Assembly: GCA_963721405.1 (NCBI GenBank)
Contig: CAVRJA010000004.1
Coordinates: forward strand, 186,001 to 250,000
DNA: 64,000 nt
Source of the DNA: JAFNAG01 sp963721405
GTDB taxonomy: Bacteria; Acidobacteriota; UBA6911
Direction of reading: 5' to 3'
The translations under genes and the position numbers were made by a program. Every line of letters begins with the position of its first letter. The stretch's first letter is position 1. Positions 17,677-25,856 of the stretch are shown piece by piece. The notes under the pieces are model-generated. The model was not told the DNA's origin, made no database searches, and worked only from the letters and a program-made list of their open reading frames with translations.

Positions 17677-19386
17677 TCATCGATTCATGTAGCCCGGGCC
17701 GCGCAGGACCTTGCCGGGCAGGGCCTTGGTCATTTTGCCGCCGTCGATCACGAGAACGCCGTTGACCAGCACGTACCGCATCCCTTCGGCGAGCTGGTTG
17801 GGAGCTTCGAAGGTCGCGCGGTCAGTCACGGTTTCAGGATCGAAGATGGCCAGGTCCGCCCACATTCCCTGCTTGATCACGCCGCGGTCCGACAGCCTCA
17901 TGCGCTGGGCCGGCAACGAGGTGAATTTCCGGATCGCATCTTCGAGGCGCAGCTTGTTTTCCTCGCGCACATATTTGCGCAGGATGCGCGGGAAGGTGCC
18001 GTAGGCGCGCGGGTGCGGATGCTCGCTGCCGAGAAGCCCGTCCGGGGCGGCACCCTGCGAGTCGTTATCGACGGAGACCCAGGGCTGCTGGAGCGCGAGC
18101 GCTACGTCGGATTCGGACATGCCGAAGACGGCCACATAAGTGAACGCCTCGTCCTGAATCAACAGATCCAGGATTGTATCCAGCGGATCCTTATTCCATT
18201 CGGCGGAGATCTGGGCGATTGTTTTCCCCTGGAGCGGCAAAAGCGCCGGATTGTGGACCACGCTGACGAGGATCGCCCCGGGGCCGGGAACCTCCTGCCA
18301 CTCGTTGTCCCAGGCAGTCGAAGGCGTTTCCATGTCTTTCCGAATGCGCGCGCGCTGGACGGGATTTTTCAGCCGCTCCAGCATCTTCTGGTCGCCGCCG
18401 TCGTGCGCCCACGGCGGAATGAAAGCCGAGCACGAGTTGAACCAGGCGGGATAGGCATAGGTGTCGGCGCCGATGTCGACTCCCGACCGGCGCGCCTCCT
18501 CGATACGCGCGACAATCTCCGGCATGCGCCCCCAATTGCTCTTGCCGGCGGCCTTCAAGTGCCAGATTTCAACCGGGGTGCGCGCCTCGCGCCCGATCCG
18601 GACGGTTTCGTCCAGCGCGTCCAGCACCGCGTTTCCTTCGCTCCGCATGTGCGTCGCGTAGATGCCGCCCAGCCGGGCGCTTTCAGCGGCGAGGGCGATC
18701 AGTTCCTCGGTCTTGGCATAGGGCGCCGGCGCATATTGCAGCGATGTGGAGAGACCGACAGCCCCTTCGCTCATGGCCGCGCGCACGAGCGCCTTCATTT
18801 CCTCGAGTTCGGGCGGCGTGGGCGCGCGGTCGCCGTCACCGAGGACTATGCGCCGCACCTGGGTGGCGCCGACATAGCTCGCCATGTTGATGCCGATTCC
18901 CTGCTTCTCCAGCCGGGAGAAATATTGGCTGAAGGTGCGCCAATCGGGTGTGATTTTAAAATGGTCATAATATTGGCGGTCGGACTGCAGAATCGCTTCG
19001 TTGAGCGGCGCGATCGATCCCCCTTCCCCGGTGATCTCTGTCGTGATCCCCTGGAATATTTTGGAGGGGAGGTGAGGGTTCACCAGGATGGTCAGCTCCG
19101 ATTGTCCCAGCATGTCGATGAAACCAGGCGCCACAACCATCCCCGCCACATCCACCACACGCTTGCCGCCGGTATCCTCCAGGCGGCCGATGGTCGTAAT
19201 CTTCCCGTCGCGGATGCCAATATCCGCAGCATACCAGGGAGAACCGGTGCCATCGATGATCCGGCCATTCCGGATGATGACGTCAAAACCGGGGTTGCTG
19301 GTAACCGCTGGCTCTTTGACGCATGCGGCGCCGGTCAAGAGGACCGACCATAGCATCGCTGCAATTGCTCTTTTGTTGTGCATCAT
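17677..19386 (-). CDS. D-aminoacylase-like amidohydrolase, lipoprotein
   Basis: About 570 residues from tandem ATGs at 19386/19383, preceded by AGGGG; the frame to 19407 begins with GTG. The N-terminus (AIAAMLWSVLLTGAAC) looks like a lipoprotein signal. Amidohydrolase features: DVIIRNGRIIDGTGSPWYAA, the hinge VAPGFIDML, HMRSEG (H220-type ligand), EIWHLKAAGKS (H250-type) and HPHPRAYGTFPRILRKYV at the end. The usual HxH after APGFID is absent (it reads MLGQSE), and the Cys-containing loop reads GEGGSIAP. The family hydrolyses N-acyl-D-amino acids or related amides; this subgroup probably has a different metal site and substrate. Confidence 0.85.
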   Translation of the reverse strand: MMHNKRAIAAMLWSVLLTGAACVKEPAVTSNPGFDVIIRNGRIIDGTGSPWYAADIGIRDGKITTIGRLEDTGGKRVVDVAGMVVAPGFIDMLGQSELTILVNPHLPSKIFQGITTEITGEGGSIAPLNEAILQSDRQYYDHFKITPDWRTFSQYFSRLEKQGIGINMASYVGATQVRRIVLGDGDRAPTPPELEEMKALVRAAMSEGAVGLSTSLQYAPAPYAKTEELIALAAESARLGGIYATHMRSEGNAVLDALDETVRIGREARTPVEIWHLKAAGKSNWGRMPEIVARIEEARRSGVDIGADTYAYPAWFNSCSAFIPPWAHDGGDQKMLERLKNPVQRARIRKDMETPSTAWDNEWQEVPGPGAILVSVVHNPALLPLQGKTIAQISAEWNKDPLDTILDLLIQDEAFTYVAVFGMSESDVALALQQPWVSVDNDSQGAAPDGLLGSEHPHPRAYGTFPRILRKYVREENKLRLEDAIRKFTSLPAQRMRLSDRGVIKQGMWADLAIFDPETVTDRATFEAPNQLAEGMRYVLVNGVLVIDGGKMTKALPGKVLRGPGYMNR

Positions 19387-19522
19387 AATTCCCCTGTCAG
19401 TGTCCACAGCTTAGCACCCAGGCCGTGCGAATGGAACCAACTGCCGCGAGCTTTCCCTTTGATGGACCAGTCTCACACCACGGTGCGCAGAAACAGACGA
19501 AAAAGATAAGGTCTAATTGATT

Positions 19523-19556
19523 GGACGCGGAAGAACGCCGGCGTTCTTCCGCGTCC
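19523..19556. repeat. Perfect 34-bp palindrome without spacer
   Basis: GGACGCGGAAGAACGCC is followed immediately by its exact reverse complement. It sits in the divergent spacer between the amidohydrolase and the SLC13 transporter, 116 bases before the transporter start. It could be a terminator, a dimer binding site or a cruciform; the sequence does not decide. Confidence 0.85.
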
Positions 19557-19671
19557 TGGTTGCCTTCCTTCATTACCTTCAACCGGAAATGGCCAACTCC
19601 GTAGGTCGCCGGCCGGGCACGGCTCAGATTTCCGATTGCCTGCGGGGACAGATCGAGGATACATTGGCGGC

Positions 19672-21198
19672 ATGGATGCGGTGGTCGAAAAAATCTCGGC
19701 AGGAGAAGCAAGGTTCGATCTCTGGCGCCATCGGGTGGGCCTGCTCCTCGGTCCGCTGGCCGCTCTCGGGGTTTTCCTCGTGTTTCCCGGCCTGCCTTTG
19801 GAGCAACGGCGCCTCTCAGCGATCCTGATCCTGGTGATTATTTTCTGGGTGACGGAAGCCATCCCGATCCCGGCGACGGCTCTCCTCGGCCCCGCGCTCT
19901 GTGTATTCCTGGGCGTGGGGGATCCCAGGGAGGTATTCCGTCATTTCGGCGACCCGATCATATTCGTATTTCTGGGCAGCTTCCTCATCGCTCAGGCCAT
20001 GACCGTAAACGGCCTGGACCGGCGCGTGGCACTGGCGATTTTGCGATCCCCCGCAATCGGCAATTCTCCGGGGCGGATCCGCGTGGCCATGGGCGCGGCG
20101 GCGGCGCTGCTGTCGATGTGGATCAGCAACACGGCAACCGCCGCGATCCTGTTTCCGATCGCCATCGGCATTTCCGACGCCATCGAGAAGGTGCACGCGG
20201 GGGAGGATCCGGCATTGAGGCGCGCCGGCAAGAACTACTCGACCGGTCTGATGCTGATGGTCGCCTATGGAGCGTCGATCGGGGGGCTCGGCACGCCGGT
20301 CGGCACACCGCCGAACCTCATCGGCCTCGGGATGATCGAATCGCTCGGCGGGCGGCGCATCCCGTTTTTCGAATGGATGCTGATCGGTGTGCCGGTGATG
20401 ATTGTCATGTTCGGAGCGCTGTGCGTGCTGCAGCAATGGCTGCACCCGGCGCCCGCTAAAAAGCTTCACGGCCTCGAATCGGCCCTGGCAGCCATGGAGG
20501 AAGGCATCCCGGCGTGGGGACGCGCCCAGCACTACACTGTGATCGCGTTTCTGACGGCAGTGGTGCTCTGGGTTCTGCCCGGGGTACTGGCTCTGCTCCA
20601 AGGCACCCAAAGCCCTCTTTACCTGGCTCTGGGCACGCGCCTCAACGAAGGTGTGGTCGCACTTCTGGCGGGGTCCCTGCTGTTTTTGCTGCCTGTTCAG
20701 TGGAACCCGCCGCGAGGTGCGCTCGACTGGCATCAGGCCGTGAATATCGACTGGGCCACTCTGCTGCTCTTCGGGGGCGGTCTCAGCCTGGGCAGCCTCA
20801 TGTATTCGACCGGCCTGGCCAAGCGGCTGGCAGACTCGATGCTGGGCTCCGATGGCGCCGCCGGCCTCTGGACCATCACGGCAGTCGTCACTCTGTTCTC
20901 GATCATCATCACGGAAACGACATCGAATACCGCGGCGGCCAGCATGGTCGTGCCGATCGCAATCGCGGTGGCGAAAGCGTCCGGCATTTCGCCCATTCCG
21001 CCGGCCATCGGCGCGACCATCGGCGCCAGCCTCGCTTTCATGCTGCCGGTGTCAACGCCGCCGAATGCCATCGTCTACGGCTCCGGCCGGGTCACGATTG
21101 TCCAGATGGTGCGTGCCGGCGTCTTCCTGGATGCCGCCTGCTACATCCTGCTGGTTCTGCTGCTTGCCATCCTCTGCCCGCTGCTGGGATTGACGTAG
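19672..21198 (+). CDS. SLC13/DASS-family sodium:dicarboxylate symporter
   Basis: 508 residues from ATG 19672 (MDAVVEKISAGEARFDLW). About a dozen membrane helices. Both SNT motifs that bind carboxylate and sodium are present: WISNTATAAILFPIA near residue 160 and TETTSNTAAASMVVP near 420, with the family signature AFMLPVSTPPNAIVYGSGRV near the end. It imports C4-dicarboxylates, citrate or sulfate with sodium. Divergent from the amidohydrolase; the lactate genes lie downstream in convergent orientation, so a role in organic-acid uptake fits. Confidence 0.92.
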   Translation: MDAVVEKISAGEARFDLWRHRVGLLLGPLAALGVFLVFPGLPLEQRRLSAILILVIIFWVTEAIPIPATALLGPALCVFLGVGDPREVFRHFGDPIIFVFLGSFLIAQAMTVNGLDRRVALAILRSPAIGNSPGRIRVAMGAAAALLSMWISNTATAAILFPIAIGISDAIEKVHAGEDPALRRAGKNYSTGLMLMVAYGASIGGLGTPVGTPPNLIGLGMIESLGGRRIPFFEWMLIGVPVMIVMFGALCVLQQWLHPAPAKKLHGLESALAAMEEGIPAWGRAQHYTVIAFLTAVVLWVLPGVLALLQGTQSPLYLALGTRLNEGVVALLAGSLLFLLPVQWNPPRGALDWHQAVNIDWATLLLFGGGLSLGSLMYSTGLAKRLADSMLGSDGAAGLWTITAVVTLFSIIITETTSNTAAASMVVPIAIAVAKASGISPIPPAIGATIGASLAFMLPVSTPPNAIVYGSGRVTIVQMVRAGVFLDAACYILLVLLLAILCPLLGLT

Positions 21199-21212
21199 AC
21201 ATCCAGCCTGGA

Positions 21213-21429
21213 CTAGTTTCTGTCGCGAAACTCCAAGGTCTTCTGACTTGGACCTAGACTTGGACTTGGACCTGGACGTGGACGTAGACCCGGCAAATAC
21301 CAACGGCCCGATATAAGTGCCGCATTTGAGAGAGGTTACATCAATCAAGGCTGACCACGTCCAGGTCGAGGTCCAGGTCCACGTCCAGGACCAGGCAGGA
21401 CAATGATTGAGCTTCGCGACAGTAACTAG
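21213..21429. repeat. Nested inverted-repeat element with (TGGACN)n arms, copy 1
   Basis: Outer arms CTAGTTTCTGTCGCGAA (21213-21229) and TTCGCGACAGTAACTAG (21413-21429) pair at 16 of 17 positions. Inside, 21245-21289 is a run of degenerate TGGACN hexamers and 21356-21395 is the same hexamer repeat inverted, around a 66-base loop. The element separates the 3' ends of the SLC13 and lutC genes and its right outer arm contains the lutC stop codon. A second copy with other outer arms lies at 63255-63508. No target duplication is evident here. Confidence 0.8.
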
Positions 21430-22058
21430 ACTACTACGACGTGCACTTCGCCCGGTCCGTGAACCTTGCGGATGAGGATTTGTTCGATGTCCGCCGTGCG
21501 GCTCGGGCCGCTGATCAGCACCATGGAAGACGTCTGCTGATCGGGGTGCGGCAGGAGGGAGAACAGTTCATCGAGGCCCGTCAGAATCCGGTCGCGGGCA
21601 ACGACTGCAAGGTGCGTCGGCGGAAGGAGCGATATCATGCGGGCTTCTTCGGCGGAGGCCAGCATGACCAGCGTGCCGGTGTCGGCCAGCGCATAGTCGG
21701 CGCCGGTAATGCCCAGATCGGCGACGGCGCACAGGCCGCGCAGCGGCGCTTCCGAGTTCAATCCCGTACGGACGCCGGGCAAAGCGGCGATTCCCGATTC
21801 TCGCAGAATGGCGGCGCCGGAGGCGACGGCGGCTCCGCCGTGCAGAAGTGCCGACACGTAGGCGCAGGCGTCCGCCGCAGAAACGGCGCGATGGGCCTTG
21901 CCTGCCAGTCGCACCACGGCCTCACAGAATAGGCGGATGCGCGCCTCCGGATCGATCGCAGGAATGCGCAGCCGCGCCGGAGGCGGCTCCGGCGCCTGCC
22001 GGCCGCCCGCGTGCTGCAAAGCCGTTCGTATTTCCCGCAAGAGGTCATCGCGCGGCAT
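21426..22058 (-). CDS. lutC: LutC/YkgG-type LUD-domain lactate utilisation protein
   Basis: 210 residues from ATG 22058, with GGGAGGCGGG upstream; the longer frame is not needed. LUD-domain features are seen in DLGITGADYALADTGTLVML and the C-terminal LISGPSRTADIEQILIRKVH, the conserved SGPSRTADIE segment. LutC works with LutA and LutB in oxidising L-lactate to pyruvate. The start overlaps the lutB stop by 14 bases, so translation is coupled. The gene ends inside a repeat element, which supplies its stop codon. Confidence 0.92.
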   Translation of the reverse strand: MPRDDLLREIRTALQHAGGRQAPEPPPARLRIPAIDPEARIRLFCEAVVRLAGKAHRAVSAADACAYVSALLHGGAAVASGAAILRESGIAALPGVRTGLNSEAPLRGLCAVADLGITGADYALADTGTLVMLASAEEARMISLLPPTHLAVVARDRILTGLDELFSLLPHPDQQTSSMVLISGPSRTADIEQILIRKVHGPGEVHVVVV

Positions 22059-23487
22059 GGTCCCGCCTCCCGGCCGCACGCGCGCGCCACAGTTGTCTGA
22101 AACTATGTCGGGGCAACGGAGGCAAGTCCCTCTCGCTTGTCCACGCCCGCAACGGGCCGACGTTCAACGGGGCCGGGGCGCGGCGCAGCCAGCGGCCGGA
22201 GGCCGGCCTGCGCATCAGGAGCGCGCCCATCCTCCCCAGGATTTCATAGATTCGCGGGCGGCCCATCACCCATGCCCAGATTCGAAATCCCATCCGTTCC
22301 TGCCACCCGCGGCTCCTCAGTTCCGTGATTTCGCTTCTCAGGTCCAGAAGCAGTCTCGGCAAGTCGATCTTGACCGGGCAGACCTCGGCGCAGGCGCCGC
22401 AGAGGCTCGAGGCAAAAGGAAGCCAGGGATCCTGGTCGAGTCCGCGGTACAGAGGGCCGATCACCGATCCGATCGGTCCCGAGTACACCCACGGGTAGTT
22501 GTGACCGCCGATTTTCCGATACACCGGACAATGGTTGAGACACGCCCCGCAGCGCAGGCAGAACAGCGACTCGCGCTTGCCGGGGTCGGCCAGCACCCGC
22601 GTGCGCCCGTTGTCCAGCAGAACCACGTAGAATTCCTCGGGGCCGTCGACTTCGCCCGGCCTTCGTGGCCCGGACAGAAAGGAGGTGTAGACCGTCAGCG
22701 GCTGACCGGTGGCGCTCCTGCCAAGAAGTTTCAGGAACACCGGCAGGTCCTGCGCCCGCGGAATAATCTTCTCGATGCCTGCAATCGCCACGTGCACTTT
22801 GGGCAGCGTGGTCGCCATGCGGCCGTTCCCCTCGTTCGTGACCAGCACGACCGCGCCCGAGTCGGCAACGAGGAAGTTGGCGCCCGAGACGCCGATATCG
22901 GCAGTCAGGAATTTTTCGCGCAAAACAGTGCGCGCAATCCGCGTCTGGTTTTCCGGGACGGTCTCCGAGGCGATCCCCAGCGACCGGCTGAACAGATCGG
23001 CAATATCGTAGCGCGTCATGTTCATGGCGGGCACGACGATGTGAAACGGGCGCGACTTGGCGAGCTGGACGATGTACTCGCCGAGGTCGGTCTCGACCAC
23101 TTCCAGCCCATGCCGCTCCAGCCGCTCGTTGAGACCGATCTCTTCGGTGGTCATCGACTTGGATTTCACCAGGAGCCGGGCATTCTTCTCCCGCGCCAGC
23201 CGCACGAAGAACTCCGCCACCTCATCCCCGTCGCGGCACCAGATCACTTTGCCGCCGTGCGCCGTCACCTGGCTCTCGAACAGCTCCAGGTACGCGTCGA
23301 GATTCTCCAGGGCGTGCTCTTTGAGAGCCCGCGCCTGATCGCGAAGTTCCTGGTAGTCCGGCAGGACATCGGGGTTCACCACCGCCTGCCGCTTCTGCAT
23401 CAGTAGGCCGGTGCCCGAATACACCGCTGCCTGCAGCTTTTGATCCGAGAGTGTCCTGCGAAATCTGCCGTCGAGTTCTTCAGCCAT
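22045..23487 (-). CDS. lutB: LutB-type iron-sulfur lactate oxidation protein
   Basis: 480 residues, the full family length. An N-terminal LUD domain (KSKSMTTEEIGLNERLERHG, FLVADSGAVVLVTNEGNGRM, TLPKVHVAIAGIEKIIPRAQ) is followed by a ferredoxin-like pair of [4Fe-4S] motifs, CLRCGACLNHCPVYRKIGGH and CGACAEVCPVKIDLPRLL, and a C-terminal helical tail. The protein passes electrons from lactate oxidation to the respiratory chain. It lies 7 bases after lutA and overlaps lutC. Confidence 0.95.
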   Translation of the reverse strand: MAEELDGRFRRTLSDQKLQAAVYSGTGLLMQKRQAVVNPDVLPDYQELRDQARALKEHALENLDAYLELFESQVTAHGGKVIWCRDGDEVAEFFVRLAREKNARLLVKSKSMTTEEIGLNERLERHGLEVVETDLGEYIVQLAKSRPFHIVVPAMNMTRYDIADLFSRSLGIASETVPENQTRIARTVLREKFLTADIGVSGANFLVADSGAVVLVTNEGNGRMATTLPKVHVAIAGIEKIIPRAQDLPVFLKLLGRSATGQPLTVYTSFLSGPRRPGEVDGPEEFYVVLLDNGRTRVLADPGKRESLFCLRCGACLNHCPVYRKIGGHNYPWVYSGPIGSVIGPLYRGLDQDPWLPFASSLCGACAEVCPVKIDLPRLLLDLRSEITELRSRGWQERMGFRIWAWVMGRPRIYEILGRMGALLMRRPASGRWLRRAPAPLNVGPLRAWTSERDLPPLPRHSFRQLWRARAAGRRDHAAR

Positions 23488-23494
23488 GTCGATG

Positions 23495-24220
23495 TCAGTG
23501 TGATGCCAGCACCTGTGCCAGGTGCAGGGTCCGGATCGCCAGTCCGGCCCGGGAGAGCGCGCCCCCGATCTGCATCAGGCAGCTGGCGTCGACACCGACG
23601 ACAGCCCCTGCCCCGGTGCGCTGAATGAATGCGATCTTGGTGCGGGCCATGGCGCCGGAGACCGCGGGAAATTTCACGGAGAAGGTCCCCCCGAAACCGC
23701 AACATTCCTCCGCGGCGTCCATCTCCCGCAAGGTCAGCCCTTTCACGCGCGCCAGCAGCCGCCGCGGCCCCTCCTTGATCTGGAGCACGCGCAGACCGTG
23801 GCAGCTGTCGTGGAAGGTCACCACCCCGTCATAGCGCGCGCCCACATCTTCCACCCCCGCCACTTCGAGTAGGAACTTGCTGAACTCCCAGACCCGCGGC
23901 GCCAGCCGGCGCGTTTCCGCCAGCCGTACCGGATCCGATGCGAACAGCTCTTCGAAATGGTGCGTAATCATGGCGGCGCAGGAACCGGACGGGACCACAA
24001 CATACTCCGCGTTCCTGAGGACTTGGAGGCAGTGGCACGCCGCTGCCCCCGCCTCCCGGCGGTACCCGGTGTTGAATGCCGGCTGGCCGCAACAGACCTG
24101 TTCACGGGGAAAATCGACCTCATACCCCAGCCGTTCGAGGACGTCCACCACGGCCAGGCCGATTTCGGGGAACAGCTGGTCCACGATACAGGTGACAAAC
24201 AGCGAAACACGCCCGGCCAT
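23495..24220 (-). CDS. lutA: LutA-type (Fe-S)-binding lactate oxidation subunit
   Basis: 241 residues from ATG 24220, which has AGGAG 7 bases upstream; the product begins MAGRVSLFVTCIVDQLFPEI as LutA/GlpC-type CCG-domain proteins do. The two CCG motifs are EQVCCGQPAFNTGYRREAG and AEECCGFGGTFSVKFPAVSG, each with its partner cysteine (SGSCAAM, HDSCHG). With lutB and lutC it forms an L-lactate oxidase complex. In several bacteria lutABC sits with rhamnose catabolic genes because rhamnose yields L-lactaldehyde; decayed sugar genes directly upstream fit that. Confidence 0.94.
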   Translation of the reverse strand: MAGRVSLFVTCIVDQLFPEIGLAVVDVLERLGYEVDFPREQVCCGQPAFNTGYRREAGAAACHCLQVLRNAEYVVVPSGSCAAMITHHFEELFASDPVRLAETRRLAPRVWEFSKFLLEVAGVEDVGARYDGVVTFHDSCHGLRVLQIKEGPRRLLARVKGLTLREMDAAEECCGFGGTFSVKFPAVSGAMARTKIAFIQRTGAGAVVGVDASCLMQIGGALSRAGLAIRTLHLAQVLASH

Positions 24221-24292
24221 CCAAAAACTCCTGCTGGTGTATGAGGCCGCTGCCTTCAACCGGCCTCACGATCGATTCTTCACTATGCCACA

Positions 24293-24575
24293 TTATGCGA
24301 CGGGATGGCATTGGAGTCGACAAAGAGCGTGCGGGCTGATCGTCAATGTCCAGCAGTAGGTTTCCAGGACTTCGGCACACCACTCGGCGTGCGTGACCGT
24401 GTCGGCCCAGCAGACGATGCCGTGATTGCCGAGCAGGACCGTGTTGTGGCTGCGCACGAAGGGCAGCACGGTTTCGGCGAACCTCTGAGCGCCGGGTGTC
24501 TCTCGGCGAGTCGATAGGAGATGTTGCCGCCGTCGCCGAGGAAGGCATCCTAGTAGGACGGGGAGTGATTGCCGC
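24293..24575 (-). pseudogene. Class II aldolase/adducin fragment (stop codon and frameshift)
   Basis: Minus-strand translation gives DAFLGDGGNISYRLA, then after a frameshift TPGAQRFAETVLPF and RSHNTVLLGNHGIVCWADTV, THAEWCAEVLETYCWTL. The GNHGIV segment holds a metal-ligand histidine typical of class II aldolases. A TAG (24550-24552) interrupts the upstream part and the frameshift falls near 24505. Only the C-terminal third of the gene remains. Probably a fuculose/rhamnulose-phosphate-type aldolase or a lactaldehyde-pathway relative, now dead. Confidence 0.75.
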
Positions 24576-24609
24576 GCCCAGCCCTGAGTTGTTCCGCGAA
24601 TTCGTCTGA

Positions 24610-24771
24610 GAGTGCTACACTTCGCGGCTGGCGTTGTTGGAGGAAATAAAGACGTTGCCATCGGGTGCGGTTTGGGATTATTACTGCAGACAGCAGGATG
24701 TGCCGGTGGGCCCAGCCTGGCTCGATGAGGTGATGGCATACGAAAGGAGCGTGCTGGCAAAGCGATGCTGA
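24610..24771 (+). pseudogene. L-rhamnose isomerase C-terminal remnant
   Basis: The frame ending at TGA 24769-24771 reads RLALLEEIKTLPSGAVWDYY then CRQQDVPVGPAWLDEVMAYE and RSVLAKRC, which matches the conserved C-terminus of bacterial L-rhamnose isomerases (LEELKTLPFGAVWDYYC type). A stop codon at 24607-24609 cuts the frame upstream and no N-terminal part is found. The fragment is too short to be functional. Confidence 0.72.
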
Positions 24772-25049
24772 GGGTTCACTTCGTACATCTCAAGACAGCT
24801 GAAAAAGACGGGTGTGATCGCGAAGTACGGTACAATGACGTCAAGCTTCGCGATTGATTTCATTTATCGATCTACTGTGCGCAAGCACACAATTTGAATC
24901 AAATGCGTCCAAATATAATGGGTTTCAGTAAAAAGGGACGCTGGGGCAGGCATCCCGAACTTGCCTTACCCGGCTGGAGCTGTTGTGGGCCATCGCCCCA
25001 AGCGGAGACCCTTGCTCATGAGTGACGCTGCAAACCCAGGGAGCAAAGA
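24772..25049. other. Spacer upstream of bactofilin
   Basis: No gene seen. It contains a small hairpin TGTGC-GCAA-GCACA near 24880 and an A/T-rich stretch that may hold the bactofilin promoter. No SD sequence is obvious for the bactofilin ATG. Confidence 0.4.
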
Positions 25050-25568
25050 ATGATTTGGAAAAACACAGAAGCCAACGAGCCGCCAACCCAACCACATCCG
25101 CAGCCGCAACCGCCGCCTGCGGCGCCGCCGCGAATCCAGCCGCAGCAAGGAAAAGAGCCTGCGCTGATCGGCCCCTCCATCGAGATCAAAGGAAACCTCA
25201 CAGGGGGTGAGGACCTGGTCATCGAAGGTCGTATCGAAGGTAAAATCGAGCTGCGTCAACACGGCATCACGATCGGCAGGAACGGACGCGTGAAGGCCGA
25301 CATCCTCGGCCGCACCATTGTGGTCATGGGTGAAGTCGACGGCAATCTTTGCGGCGAGGAACAGATTGTCCTGCGCCAGACCAGCAAGGTGCGCGGCAAT
25401 CTGGTAGCACCACGCGTGATTCTCGAGGACGGATCCAACTTCAAGGGCGGCATCGACATGACTCCCAAGGGCGCAGCCGAATCCCCGACGCCGAAGTCCG
25501 CCGAATCCGATTCGCGGGTCCCGCCGCAGCAGATCCAACGGCACGAAAGAGCCGCGGACAAGATTTGA
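25050..25568 (+). CDS. Bactofilin (polymer-forming cytoskeletal protein)
   Basis: 172 residues. A Pro/Gln-rich N-terminal tail (about 1-35) precedes the bactofilin beta-helix: GPSIEIKGNLTGGEDLVIEG, RIEGKIELRQHGITIGRNGR, VKADILGRTIVVMGEVDGNL, followed by VRGNLVAPRVILEDGSNFKG. A disordered polar tail ends the protein. Bactofilins polymerise without nucleotide on the inner membrane and help shape cells, place polar proteins or organise wall synthesis. It stands alone here with no peptidase or wall gene next to it. Confidence 0.93.
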   Translation: MIWKNTEANEPPTQPHPQPQPPPAAPPRIQPQQGKEPALIGPSIEIKGNLTGGEDLVIEGRIEGKIELRQHGITIGRNGRVKADILGRTIVVMGEVDGNLCGEEQIVLRQTSKVRGNLVAPRVILEDGSNFKGGIDMTPKGAAESPTPKSAESDSRVPPQQIQRHERAADKI

Positions 25569-25736
25569 TCCCGCTGGTTGGTCGCGAAATGAGGCCTGAG
25601 GTCTTGTCTCCGAGATGTCTTAGCGTCGCATGAGCTGCGCTTTATTGGTGGTTTCGGGTTACTTTGCACCTGATGCAGCGGTGAGGCGGTTCCTGTCCGC
25701 ACGACTTCAGACGAAAAGCGGGCTCCCGCCAACGTG

Positions 25737-25856
25737 ATGTCCTGGATGCGCCGGCAAGAGCGGGATCACCTCGCCGATGGACATCCGGGCCGGAATGAGA
25801 CGTGTCCCTGCGGCAGCGGCAGAAAATTCAAGGGATGCTGCGGGAGGAATGCTTAA
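25737..25856 (+). CDS. SEC-C zinc-motif micro-ORF
   Basis: A 39-codon frame begins MSWMRRQERDHLADGHPGRN and ends ETCPCGSGRKFKGCCGRNA before TAA. CPCGSGxKFKxCCG is a complete SEC-C zinc-binding motif, as in the tail of SecA. The open frame extends back to 25674 without a better start, and no ribosome-binding site is evident. It may be a genuine micro-protein or the last piece of a lost gene with a SEC-C tail. Its stop overlaps the end of the convergent lipoprotein gene. Confidence 0.4.
   Translation: MSWMRRQERDHLADGHPGRNETCPCGSGRKFKGCCGRNA

Noticed and set aside
19397..19711. Minus-strand frame across the spacer
   Set aside because: Cys/Phe-rich shadow running through the 34-bp palindrome and the SLC13 start region; no domain.
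21052..21348. Ser-Lys/Arg repeat frame (STSRSKSKSRSKS)
   Set aside because: An artefact of reading the TGGACN hexamer repeat; the opposite strand gives Leu-Asp repeats.
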